From assembly GCA_020216985.1 (NCBI GenBank), contig JAIWOH010000112.1, positions 1 to 10,000 of the forward strand: DNA of 10,000 bases. Reading direction: 5' to 3'. The notes under the pieces are model-generated. The model made no database searches, was not told where the DNA came from, and saw nothing but the letters and a program-made list of their open reading frames with translations. Positions 1 through 6,246 of this stretch are shown here, one piece after another (positions within the stretch are counted from its first letter, which is position 1; each line of letters begins with the position of its first letter). The DNA comes from Nitrospira sp. GTDB lineage: Bacteria > Nitrospirota > Nitrospiria > Nitrospirales > Nitrospiraceae. The position numbers and the translations under genes were made by a program.

Positions 1-459
1 GTTTCTGACGTCCGGCTCGGCGTTCATGAGGGAAATTAACAGATAGGAAGGAACCGGCAGGTTGATCTTGGGCCAAATCTCTTCATAATCGGTGGCGATC
101 TTGATATCGGTCACGGAGGGACGGGCAGGATCGTGCGGGTGTGAGTGATAGACGACCAGCAGATCGAGCCCGCGCTGACGCATGTCTTTCTTGGCGGCGG
201 AGAAGTCCTGCATGTCCATGACGAACGCGATTTCCGCTCGTTCCGCCGGCGTGAGCCGTTCCAAATGAGCGGCTTTGGCGGTATCGAACGAAGAGAGATG
301 CTGCGCCCCCTCCACGGCGACGATGTTCGTGATACGGTAGGCTCGGCTGACCATACCATTGGTTCCGGCCAGGAGTCCGCAACACTCGTGAGGCGCGAGT
401 TCCTTCGCGTGAGCGACCATGTCATCGAGAATATGCCGAGGGATAACCAGTTCCGTCAC
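1..459 (-). CDS. JAMM/MPN+ metallopeptidase (Mec/HcyD-like), 3' end outside window
   Basis: The visible 153 residues carry a complete JAMM zinc-protease signature: catalytic Glu25 in HECCGLLAG, then HSHPHDPARPSVTD with zinc ligands His105, His107 and Asp118 and the conserved Ser115. In families such as Mec+ (M. tuberculosis), HcyD and QbsD, this domain cuts after the Gly-Gly of a small sulfur carrier, releasing the new amino acid or removing extra C-terminal residues. The gene is last of the visible operon, 53 bases after the second E1-like gene. I chose GTG at 459-457; no ATG lies near and the Shine-Dalgarno signal is weak (AGAGAG). A methionine further in (424-422) would remove the strand before the catalytic Glu. 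The frame is open to base 1, so the C-terminus is not seen. Family assignment is firm; the substrate is inferred from neighbours. Confidence 0.9.
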   Translation of the reverse strand, partial: MTELVIPRHILDDMVAHAKELAPHECCGLLAGTNGMVSRAYRITNIVAVEGAQHLSSFDTAKAAHLERLTPAERAEIAFVMDMQDFSAAKKDMRQRGLDLLVVYHSHPHDPARPSVTDIKIATDYEEIWPKINLPVPSYLLISLMNAEPDVRN

Positions 460-512
460 GTCGAGCTGCTCTCTGCTTTCGATATTCGCTTCACAGTATG
501 TTTCGAGAGGGA

Positions 513-1316
513 TCAAATGGTGCAGGTCACGGTGTAATCCATGCGGAGATCTTTGATCGTCGGGTTCGGCCCGCAGAGAGGGCACGCCGGGTCTTTGGGG
601 CGGCCGACTTTGCGGAACTTCATCTCAAGGGCGTCATAGATCAACAGTTTGTCGGCCAGGGTTTCACCGATGCCAAGAATCTCCTTGATCGCTTCAGAGG
701 CCTGCAAAATGCCCATCGTTCCCGCCAAGACGCCCAACACGCCGGCCTCCTGACAATTGGGGACCAATCCGGCAGGAGGCGGTTCCGGATAGAGGCATCG
801 GTAGCAGGGGTATCCTTGATGAGGTTTGATCGTAGTCAACTGACCTTCAAATCGAAACATACTGGCCGAGATCAGGGTTTTCTTGGCGAAGAAACAGGCG
901 TCATTGACCAGGAACCGGGTCGAGAAGTTGTCGGAACCGTCGAGCACCACATCATAGTGCGAGATGAGAGGAAGAATGTTGTCGGCATCCACCAGTTGGT
1001 GGTAGGCGTTGATGGTGATCTCCGAGTTGATGGCCGACAGCGTCTTCTTGCCGGACTCGACTTTGGGCTGCCCGACGGTCGCGGTCGAGTGCATGATCTG
1101 CCGTTGCAAATTCGACAGGTCCACGACGTCGCCGTCCACAAGGCCGATGGTCCCGATGCCGGCGGCTGCGAGGTAGAGACCGGCGGGAGATCCTAGCCCT
1201 CCCGCGCCGATCAGCAGCACCTTGGCGCGTTTGAGCTTGAGCTGCCCCTTACCCCCGACATCCTGGAGAATGATATGACGGCTGTACCGTTGAATTTCTG
1301 ATTCAGTCAGTTGCAT
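513..1316 (-). CDS. E1-like adenylyltransferase, MoeB/ThiF/HesA family (second copy)
   Basis: This 267-residue protein is a typical stand-alone MoeB/ThiF-type enzyme, which uses ATP to adenylate the C-terminal glycine of a ubiquitin-fold sulfur carrier. The ATP-binding GAGGLGS is at 38-44, the acidic VDGDVVDLSNLQRQI follows at 60-74, and VLDGSDNF is at 124-131. The structural zinc pairs are Cys171/Cys174 (CYRC) and Cys245/Cys248 (CPLC). Cys188 in NCQEAG sits where a catalytic or persulfide-accepting cysteine lies in relatives. There is no rhodanese domain, so sulfur must come from elsewhere. The start at MQLTESEIQRYSRHI matches the family, though its ribosome binding site is weak. It lies 67 bases after the NIL gene and 53 before the JAMM gene. 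A close paralogue is at 3173-3985. Carrier specificity is unknown. Confidence 0.92.
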   Translation of the reverse strand: MQLTESEIQRYSRHIILQDVGGKGQLKLKRAKVLLIGAGGLGSPAGLYLAAAGIGTIGLVDGDVVDLSNLQRQIMHSTATVGQPKVESGKKTLSAINSEITINAYHQLVDADNILPLISHYDVVLDGSDNFSTRFLVNDACFFAKKTLISASMFRFEGQLTTIKPHQGYPCYRCLYPEPPPAGLVPNCQEAGVLGVLAGTMGILQASEAIKEILGIGETLADKLLIYDALEMKFRKVGRPKDPACPLCGPNPTIKDLRMDYTVTCTI

Positions 1317-1383
1317 GGTTTTGATTGGGTGGATCGTTTTCGTTCCAGCCGATGGTTTCTATGCGCGGAGTCACGTTTTCCGT

Positions 1384-1623
1384 TTATTCCACGACGTTCA
1401 ATTCGATCGGATCGACGATGACGCCTTTGTTTCGTAGGCCGGCGACGGCGCGCTCGATTTCGGCGACGTCGCCGCTTAACTCCAAATCCATCCAGCCGGT
1501 CGTCTCGCGCACGTCGGCGCGGCGGACATTCGTCACGACGTCGTATTCGTGCCCGATTTGATAGATGATCGGCTCCTTGATCTTGTCCTCCGGAAAGCGG
1601 ATGTGGAATCTCAGGCTGGTCAT
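1384..1623 (-). CDS. NIL-domain small protein
   Basis: This 79-residue protein consists of a single NIL domain, the small ACT-like alpha/beta fold also found at the end of methionine ABC transporter ATPases (MetN) and in NIL-ferredoxin proteins. Recognisable elements are the opening strand TSLRFHIRF, EPIIYQIGHEYDVVTNV in the middle, the G-W-M-D-L-E-L strand, and the closing VAGLRNKGVIVDPIEL. No iron-sulfur cluster cysteines are present. The domain is associated with sulfur amino acid metabolism, where it may bind a small ligand or partner protein. The gene starts 2 bases after the MoaD stop codon, with its ribosome binding site inside the MoaD Gly-Gly codons, so the two are probably translated together. 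Its exact role here is not known. Confidence 0.8.
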   Translation of the reverse strand: MTSLRFHIRFPEDKIKEPIIYQIGHEYDVVTNVRRADVRETTGWMDLELSGDVAEIERAVAGLRNKGVIVDPIELNVVE

Positions 1624-1625
1624 GG

Positions 1626-1898
1626 CTATCCTCCCGCGATGGCCGGTACGATGGAGACTTCGTCGCCGGTTTTCAAGGCGGTGTTCTTGCCCTTGAGAAA
1701 ACGGATGTCTTCTTCGTTGACGTAGATGTTGACGAATCGTCGCAATTCCCCGGTGTCGTCGCAGAGGCGCGCTTTGATGCCCGGGTAGGCGGATTCCAGA
1801 TTATTGACCAGATCTTCGATGGAAGCGGCGGCAATGTCGATTTCGCCTTGGTTTTTCGTTAAGGGTCTCAGCGGAGTCGGAATACGGACTTTAATCAT
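1626..1898 (-). CDS. MoaD/CysO-like ubiquitin-fold sulfur carrier
   Basis: This 90-residue protein has the MoaD/ThiS beta-grasp pattern: [14 protein letters not shown] strand, a helix around [34 protein letters not shown], and [14 protein letters not shown] at the end. It finishes exactly in Gly-Gly, the form an E1-like enzyme adenylates before sulfur is added as a thiocarboxylate. Length and the [15 protein letters not shown] segment resemble CysO of the mycobacterial cysteine pathway. True MoaD for molybdopterin is less likely because no other moa or moe molybdenum genes are near. Its ATG overlaps the threonine synthase stop by four bases (ATGA), and the NIL gene follows after 2 bases. Family certain; which PLP enzyme it serves is inferred. 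Confidence 0.9.
   Translation of the reverse strand: MIKVRIPTPLRPLTKNQGEIDIAAASIEDLVNNLESAYPGIKARLCDDTGELRRFVNIYVNEEDIRFLKGKNTALKTGDEVSIVPAIAGG
1630..1635 (-). promoter_or_regulatory. Ribosome binding site of the NIL gene inside the MoaD Gly-Gly codons
   Basis: GGGAGG reads across the last Ala and the two Gly codons of the MoaD-like carrier (GCG GGA GGA TAG) and lies 6 bases before the ATG of the NIL gene. The required C-terminal diglycine therefore also supplies the Shine-Dalgarno sequence of the next gene. It supports ATG 1623-1621 as the start. Confidence 0.7.
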
Positions 1899-3145
1899 GG
1901 GTTCTCACCGTCGGTTTTTCTCAGTTGAAAGGTTTTCTCGAAGGCCACCAGGCTCGGCTGAATACGGGTCGGCCGGCCGACGGCGTCGATGACCGCTTCC
2001 TGCGTCTTGAGCCCGTTGCCGGTAATATAGGCGACCGTCACGTCTTTCTTGCCGATGATCCCTTGCTTGGCGAGTTTTTTCAGAACCCCGATCGTGACGC
2101 CGCCGGCCGTTTCCGCAAAGATCCCTTCGGTCTGGGCCAGCAGTTGGATCCCTTCCACCACCTCGTCGTCGGTGACCATGTCCATGGCGCCCCTGCTCTC
2201 GGCCGTGGCTTTGAGGGCATAATAGCCGTCCGCCGGGTTGCCGATGGCCAGGGACTTGGCGATGGTCTTGGGTTTCACCGGTTTGAAGAAGTCGCGACCC
2301 GCCTTGAACGCCGTGGCGATCGGAGAGCAGCCTTCGGCCTGGGCTCCATTGATCTTGGTGCGAACCTCGTCGATGAGGCCCACGTGCTTCATTTCGTGCA
2401 AGCCCTTCCAGATTTTCGTCAGCAGCGATCCGGACGCCATCGGCACGACGACCTGATCCGGCGTCCTCCATCCGAGCTGTTCCACGGTTTCAAAGGCCAG
2501 CGTCTTGGATCCTTCGGCGTAGTAGGGACGGATGTTGATATTCACGAAGGCCCATCCGTGTTCGCCGGCGATCTCGCTGCACAGTCGGTTCACGTCGTCG
2601 TAATTGCCTTCCACTTCGACGACGTGAGGCCGATAAATCAAGTTGCCGAGCACCTTGGCTGCCTCAAGGTCGCCGGGGATGAACACGTAACATCGGAGAT
2701 TGGCCGATGCCGCGTGCGCCGCGACCGAATTGGCCAGATTGCCGGTCGACGCGCAAGCGACGGTTTCGAAACCCAGCTCGCGGGCGCGGGTCAAGGCCAC
2801 CGCGACCACACGGTCTTTGAAGGAGAGGGTCGGATGATTGACCGTGTCGTTCTTGATGTAGAGCTCATCCAATCCCAGGTAGGCGCCGAGATTCTTGGCC
2901 CGCACCAGAGGGGTGAATCCTGCGTGAGAGCCGACGAGGTTTGCTCCTTCCACCGGCAGCAGATCGAGATACCGCCACATGCTGTGGGGGCCGTTCTCGA
3001 TGGTCTTGCGGGAGACGACCTTCTTGATCTCGTCGTAGTTGTATTTCACTTCGAGGGGACCGAAGCACATCTCGCAGACGTGGATCGCCTTGGTGGGGTA
3101 CTCTTTTCCACATTCCCGGCAGACCAACGCTTTCATCTTGCTCAT
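1895..3145 (-). CDS. thrC: Threonine synthase (PLP-dependent, N-terminal zinc ribbon)
   Basis: The 416-residue protein matches the long bacterial threonine synthase type, which converts O-phospho-L-homoserine to threonine. An N-terminal zinc ribbon is formed by Cys9, Cys12, Cys24 and Cys27. The PLP-binding lysine is Lys110 in HPTLSFKDR, and the phosphate-binding loop is ASTGN at 132-136. [18 protein letters not shown] and [14 protein letters not shown] are further family segments. The start ([13 protein letters not shown]) has an AAGGTGG-type ribosome binding site upstream. It lies 27 bases after the first E1-like gene and overlaps the MoaD gene by four bases, so it is co-translated with a sulfur carrier, which is odd for a plain threonine enzyme. 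It may be ordinary ThrC in a conserved neighbourhood, or a relative using phosphohomoserine with a thiocarboxylate donor to make homocysteine. Sequence alone does not decide. Confidence 0.9.
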   Translation of the reverse strand: MSKMKALVCRECGKEYPTKAIHVCEMCFGPLEVKYNYDEIKKVVSRKTIENGPHSMWRYLDLLPVEGANLVGSHAGFTPLVRAKNLGAYLGLDELYIKNDTVNHPTLSFKDRVVAVALTRARELGFETVACASTGNLANSVAAHAASANLRCYVFIPGDLEAAKVLGNLIYRPHVVEVEGNYDDVNRLCSEIAGEHGWAFVNINIRPYYAEGSKTLAFETVEQLGWRTPDQVVVPMASGSLLTKIWKGLHEMKHVGLIDEVRTKINGAQAEGCSPIATAFKAGRDFFKPVKPKTIAKSLAIGNPADGYYALKATAESRGAMDMVTDDEVVEGIQLLAQTEGIFAETAGGVTIGVLKKLAKQGIIGKKDVTVAYITGNGLKTQEAVIDAVGRPTRIQPSLVAFEKTFQLRKTDGENP

Positions 3146-3172
3146 GGTTGCACCACCTTCGGCAATCGGCCG

Positions 3173-3985
3173 TTACGGACGCACCGCGCAGCCGGCATAG
3201 GGATCTCCGTCGTCGAACAACTGGGTGATTGTAGGATGCTCGCCGCACAAGGCGCAATCGGGATTGCGGCGGACCTTGATTTCCCTAAACTGCGTTTTTC
3301 TCGCGTCGAAATCGAGCAGGCGGTTGGTCAACGGCCGTCCGATTCCCAGGATGAGTTTCAAGGCCTCCGTCGCCTGGATCGTGCCGATGATGCCGGCCAA
3401 CACGCCGATGACGCCAGCTTCCTGACACGACGCCACCAGACCGGGCGGTGGCGGCGCCTTGAATACGCAGCGGTAACAGGCCGATTGTTTGGGAACGATC
3501 GTCGCCACTCGCCCGTCGAACCGCAGAATGCCTCCGTGGACCAGCGGTTTGCCGGCGAAGAAACAGGCATCGTTGATCAGAAACTTGGCCGTGAAATTGT
3601 CGACGCCGTCGATGATGACGTCGTAATCCTCGAAGATCTTCAAGGCATTTCCCGCCGTCAGCCGTTCTTCATAGGTCGAGACGGCGACGTCGGGATTCAA
3701 CGCCAGGATCTTTTCTTTTCCCGACAGGACCTTGGGGCGACCCACGTCCGGCGTGTGATGGAGAATTTGGCGTTGAAGGTTGGTCAAGTCGACGACATCG
3801 CTGTCGATCAGCCCGATCCGGCCGATTCCGGCGGCGGCCAGGTAGAGGGCGGCCGGAGACCCCAATCCTCCCGCGCCGACGAGCAAGACCCTGGCCTTGG
3901 CGATTTTCTTTTGCCCTTTCCCGCCGACCTCCGGCAACAGGATGTGCCGGCTATAGCGATTGATCTGCTCTTCGGTGAAATCCAT
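3173..3985 (-). CDS. E1-like adenylyltransferase, MoeB/ThiF/HesA family (first copy)
   Basis: This 270-residue enzyme is closely related to the one at 513-1316 and has the same parts: GAGGLGS at 38-44, LIDSDVVDLTNLQRQIL at 59-75, IIDGVDNF at 124-131, zinc cysteines Cys170/Cys173 (CYRC) and Cys244/Cys247 (CALC), and Cys187 in SCQEAG. It should adenylate the C-terminal glycine of a sulfur carrier. There is no rhodanese domain. The start MDFTEEQINRYSRHILLPEVGGKGQ agrees with the family. It lies 80 bases after the cysteine synthase gene and 27 before threonine synthase. By position it may pair with the ThiS-like carrier, and the other copy with the MoaD-like carrier, but this is a guess. Both copies look intact, so neither is a dead duplicate. 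Confidence 0.92.
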   Translation of the reverse strand: MDFTEEQINRYSRHILLPEVGGKGQKKIAKARVLLVGAGGLGSPAALYLAAAGIGRIGLIDSDVVDLTNLQRQILHHTPDVGRPKVLSGKEKILALNPDVAVSTYEERLTAGNALKIFEDYDVIIDGVDNFTAKFLINDACFFAGKPLVHGGILRFDGRVATIVPKQSACYRCVFKAPPPPGLVASCQEAGVIGVLAGIIGTIQATEALKLILGIGRPLTNRLLDFDARKTQFREIKVRRNPDCALCGEHPTITQLFDDGDPYAGCAVRP

Positions 3986-4065
3986 GCAATGGCCTGTCTT
4001 CGCTGAACCGCGGTGTGCCCTTGACGTTCAAGGCTCAGATCCGCGGGAGTGCCGGACGCGGCCGG

Positions 4066-4995
4066 CTAAATATTAAAGTATTTCTCGATGCTGATGTACC
4101 GTTCGCCCGTGTCGCAGAGAATGGTCACCACGTTTTTACCCGGCCCCAATTCGTCGGCGACCTTCTGGGCGGCAAAGACGTTGGCGCCGGCCGAAATGCC
4201 GACCAGGAGGCCTTCCTTCTTTGCCAGCAGCTTGGCCGTTTGATAGGCTTCGTCGTCGGTGACCGTGATGACGCGGTCCAGGATCTTACGGTTCAGCACC
4301 TTGGGAATAAAACCGGCGCCGATTCCTTGAATTTTGTGCGGGCCGGGATCTCCCCCTGACAACACAGGGGAAGTGGCCGGCTCCACGGCGATGACCTGGA
4401 TGTTCGGGTTTTTTTCTTTGAACACTTCACCGCATCCGGTAATCGTTCCGCCCGTTCCGACGGCGGCGACGAAGGCGTCGATCTTCCCGTCCAACGCATC
4501 CCAAATTTCCACCGCCGTGGTCATGCGATGCATCGCCGGGTTGGCCGGGTTTGAAAACTGATCCGGCATAAAATACGACGGATTCTGGGCCAAGATACTC
4601 TCCGCTTCTTTGATGGACCCTTTCATGCCTTCCCACGCCGGCGTCAACACAAGCTGGGCGCCGTAGGATGACAGCAGGCTGGCCCGCTCCATGCTCATGC
4701 TTTCCGGCATAACGAGGATCAGCTTGTAGCCGCGAACCGCCGCGATCATAGCGAGCCCGATGCCGGTGTTGCCGCTGGTCGGCTCGATGATCGTCCCGCC
4801 TGGTTTGAGCTTCCCTTGGCGCTCCGCCTCGTTGATCATGTTGAGGCAGATCCGATCCTTGACGCTGCCGGCGGGGTTGAAAAATTCCACCTTGCCGTAG
4901 ACCGTCGCGGAGTCGGGCTTCGAGGGTCTGTTCAGCCGAACAAGCGGAGTCCGACCGATCAGCTCGGTGATGTCTTTGTGAAGACTGGAGATCAT
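4066..4995 (-). CDS. cysK: Cysteine synthase (O-acetylserine sulfhydrylase, CysK type)
   Basis: This 309-residue PLP enzyme makes L-cysteine from an activated serine and a sulfur donor. The PLP lysine is Lys46 in NPAGSVKDR, the substrate loop is TSGNTG at 73-78, and the phosphate-binding GTGGTITG is at 180-187. SPVLSGGDPGPHKIQGIGAGF (209 onward) and the QFSNPANP segment are typical of CysK-type O-acetylserine enzymes. The O-phosphoserine-specific mycobacterial CysM lacks that LSGG-GPHKIQG stretch. By family it would use O-acetylserine and sulfide; by context, directly overlapping a sulfur-carrier gene by four bases, it may accept sulfur from the carrier thiocarboxylate. The start MISSLHKDITELIGRTPL has a GGGAGG ribosome binding site 6 bases upstream, inside the carrier's glycine codons. 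Confidence 0.93.
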   Translation of the reverse strand: MISSLHKDITELIGRTPLVRLNRPSKPDSATVYGKVEFFNPAGSVKDRICLNMINEAERQGKLKPGGTIIEPTSGNTGIGLAMIAAVRGYKLILVMPESMSMERASLLSSYGAQLVLTPAWEGMKGSIKEAESILAQNPSYFMPDQFSNPANPAMHRMTTAVEIWDALDGKIDAFVAAVGTGGTITGCGEVFKEKNPNIQVIAVEPATSPVLSGGDPGPHKIQGIGAGFIPKVLNRKILDRVITVTDDEAYQTAKLLAKKEGLLVGISAGANVFAAQKVADELGPGKNVVTILCDTGERYISIEKYFNI

Positions 4996-5192
4996 CGACC
5001 GCCTCCCATGTAGAACAAGAACTCGATCTGATCTCCATCGGAGACGGGAGTCGTCGCCAGGCGTTCGCGATCCACGACTTTGTCGTTTACCTCGACCGCG
5101 ACCATCTGCGGTTCGATCTGCTTGCTTTTGAGCAAATCAAGGAGGGTTCCGCCCGACACATCCTCGATTTTTCCATTGATTTTCACCTGCAT
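4992..5192 (-). CDS. ThiS-like sulfur carrier with GGGR tail
   Basis: This 66-residue beta-grasp protein opens with MQVKINGKIEDVSGGTLLDL and closes with DGDQIEFLFYMGGGR. Size and pattern (VAVEVNDKVV in the middle) are those of ThiS. Unlike normal ThiS, one Arg follows the glycines, so the protein as read cannot be adenylated at a terminal glycine until the Arg is removed. In Wolinella HcyS and Pseudomonas QbsE, extra C-terminal residues are removed by a JAMM protease, and one is encoded in this operon. I chose the ATG at 5192-5190, with CGGAG upstream; longer readings in the same frame add unrelated sequence. It is first in the operon and overlaps the cysteine synthase start by four bases (ATGA). 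No thiamine genes are near, so a role in cysteine synthesis is more likely than in thiamine synthesis. Confidence 0.88.
   Translation of the reverse strand: MQVKINGKIEDVSGGTLLDLLKSKQIEPQMVAVEVNDKVVDRERLATTPVSDGDQIEFLFYMGGGR
5002..5007 (-). promoter_or_regulatory. cysK: Ribosome binding site of cysK inside the ThiS-like glycine codons
   Basis: GGGAGG is formed by the ATG GGA GGC codons near the end of the ThiS-like carrier and lies 6 bases before the cysK ATG, the same spacing as at the MoaD/NIL junction. With the four-base ATGA overlap it suggests translational coupling of carrier and enzyme. Confidence 0.7.
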
Positions 5193-5234
5193 GAAAACTC
5201 CGAAGTTGGCAAAGAGATTGAGATTTTCGCCAAC

Positions 5235-5261
5235 GTAACAAAGGGCCGAGATGCTTGTCAA
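5235..5261 (-). promoter_or_regulatory. Possible sigma-70 promoter of the sulfur-carrier operon
   Basis: A perfect TTGACA (-35) reads on the minus strand at 5261-5256, about 65 bases before the ThiS-like start. The best -10 match 16-18 bases downstream, around TGTTACGTT, is poor (three of six). The position fits, since the operon begins here and the gene on the other side diverges. The -35 is convincing and the -10 is not. Confidence 0.35.
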
Positions 5262-5415
5262 GGCAACCCTGTGGGCTGTGAAAATCAGGGGCTGACGATT
5301 TGGAATCATTTCGCCTGCATGCAGTGGCGATTTCTGTGATGAAGGATGAGCGACGACGCTTGCCGATTTCCGATGGCAGCCTTGATCGTTGCGAATTCCC
5401 AAGCACCTGCACGAT

Positions 5416-5607
5416 ATGGATTGGAAGAGCCGCATTACTGATCCTGAGAAGCGCGGTGGCAAGCCCTGCATCCGTGGTCTCCGCATGACCGTGTATGACG
5501 TATTGGAGTACCTTTCCTCCGGGATGAGTGAAGAGGACATGCTCAAAGACCTCTTCGACCTTACCCGTGAAGACATTCGTGCCTGCTTGGCGTTTGTGGC
5601 TGGCTAG
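5416..5607 (+). CDS. DUF433 family antitoxin-like protein
   Basis: This 63-residue protein matches DUF433: MDWKSRITDPEKRGGKPCIR, then GLRMTVYDVLEYLSSGMSEEDMLKDL and the closing LTREDIRACLAFVAG. The family has a small winged-helix fold and is commonly encoded just before a DUF5615 PIN-like toxin, for which it is thought to be the antitoxin. That partner follows here after 29 bases but is broken. I prefer ATG 5416 because the family begins close to it; a TTG at 5389 in the same frame would add nine residues. No clear ribosome binding site is seen for either start. The gene is divergent from the sulfur operon and appears intact, but with a dead partner it may be drifting. Confidence 0.82.
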   Translation: MDWKSRITDPEKRGGKPCIRGLRMTVYDVLEYLSSGMSEEDMLKDLFDLTREDIRACLAFVAG

Positions 5608-5636
5608 GAACGGAAGCTGGCGTCGATCCTCCCGTC

Positions 5637-5988
5637 GTGAAACTGCTCTTCGATCAGAATCTTTCCCATCGTCTGGTTCAAGCTTTGCCAAAGAAATTTC
5701 CTGACTCCGAGCACGTCCGTGAAGTCGGGTCGTAGGAGACGACCGTGTCGTTGCTTGGCAATATCCGCACAGCAGGGGCGTGCCACCGTGACGACGGATA
5801 CTGATTTTCATCAACGTAGTTTTCTCTTCGGTCACCCGCCCAAAGTGATTGGGGGGTGAGCAGGCAATGCAACGACGGCCAAGATCGAAGCATCGCTCCG
5901 CCGTCGTGCTGATGATAGAGGTGCCTTCTGTTCTGATCGAGAGAGTGCACTCCTGATTCTCGACTCAGAGGAGAACCGACCCCGTTAA
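5637..5988 (+). pseudogene. Broken DUF5615 PIN-like toxin
   Basis: Pieces of a DUF5615 protein (PIN-like, putative RNase toxin) can be followed through changing frames. From GTG 5637, MKLLFDQNLSHRLVQALPKK and then FPDSEHVREVG end at a TAG (5733). DDRVVAWQYPHSRG continues in another frame from 5738. From 5779 a third frame gives RATVTTDTDFHQRSFLFGHP and then PKVI, a TGA where the family has more residues, and GNATTAKIEASLRRRADD onward to TAA at 5986-5988. At least two frameshifts and one or two nonsense changes are therefore needed. The acidic residues of the PIN-like fold (FDQN, TDTDF) are still visible. It lies 29 bases after its usual DUF433 partner. It cannot make a full toxin as read. Confidence 0.82.
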
Positions 5989-6011
5989 TTCTTCATTCAG
6001 ATGAGATTTGT

Positions 6012-6213
6012 GTGAGCACGCAAGATCTGTTAGCCGAGGCAATGAAACTGAAGCCAGAGGATCGGTTTATCTTGGTTGAGTCTCTGATCAAGAGCCTGGA
6101 TGAGCCAGCTAAAAAGCTTGATGACAGATGAGCGGAAGAAGCGGCGCAAGACTTAAGGCCTATCGGGATGGAAAGAACAGAGACGTTCCAATGGAGGAAA
6201 TATGTTCTATTTT
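6012..6213 (+). pseudogene. Broken addiction-module antitoxin (PF09720/TIGR02574-like)
   Basis: From GTG 6012 the frame gives MSTQDLLAEAMKLKPEDRFI, then LVESLIKSLDEPAKKLDDR, typical of the small alpha-helical addiction-module antitoxin family, and stops at TGA 6129. A tryptophan (TGG) is normal at this point (DDRWAEEA). AEEAA follows in frame, then a one-base shift gives ARLKAYRDGKNRDVPMEEI, the usual C-terminal half. The gene therefore has a nonsense change and a frameshift, and its end is cut by the insertion sequence whose target copy starts at 6206. The partner toxin fragment lies beyond the insertion at 7642. Family recognised from sequence pattern. Confidence 0.8.
6206..6213 (+). repeat. 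Target-site duplication, left copy
   Basis: TCTATTTT directly abuts the left inverted repeat and is identical to 7614-7621. The AT-rich 8-bp size agrees with ISL3 transposition. Confidence 0.9.
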
Positions 6214-6241
6214 GGCTCAACGCAGATTCGTGTGGATAAAT
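6214..6241 (+). repeat. Left terminal inverted repeat of the ISL3 element
   Basis: 28 bases beginning GGCTCAACGCAG; the reverse complement of 7586-7613 differs only at the ninth base (G here, A there). Confidence 0.92.
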
Positions 6242-6246
6242 GCTGC

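Noticed and set aside
498..1196. A 232-codon plus-strand frame opposite the second E1-like gene
   Set aside because: Antisense to a clearly conserved enzyme; no domain or ribosome binding site of its own.
1925..4006. A 693-codon open frame on the plus strand opposite threonine synthase and the first E1-like gene
   Set aside because: It is antisense to two genes with clear catalytic motifs. Its translation is rich in Asp, Gly, Arg and His with no recognisable domain, as expected of the complementary strand of GC-rich genes.
4051..4066. GCCGG/CCGGC hairpin between cysK and the first E1-like gene as a terminator
   Set aside because: The stem is only five base pairs and no T run follows on the transcribed strand; operon continuity is more likely.
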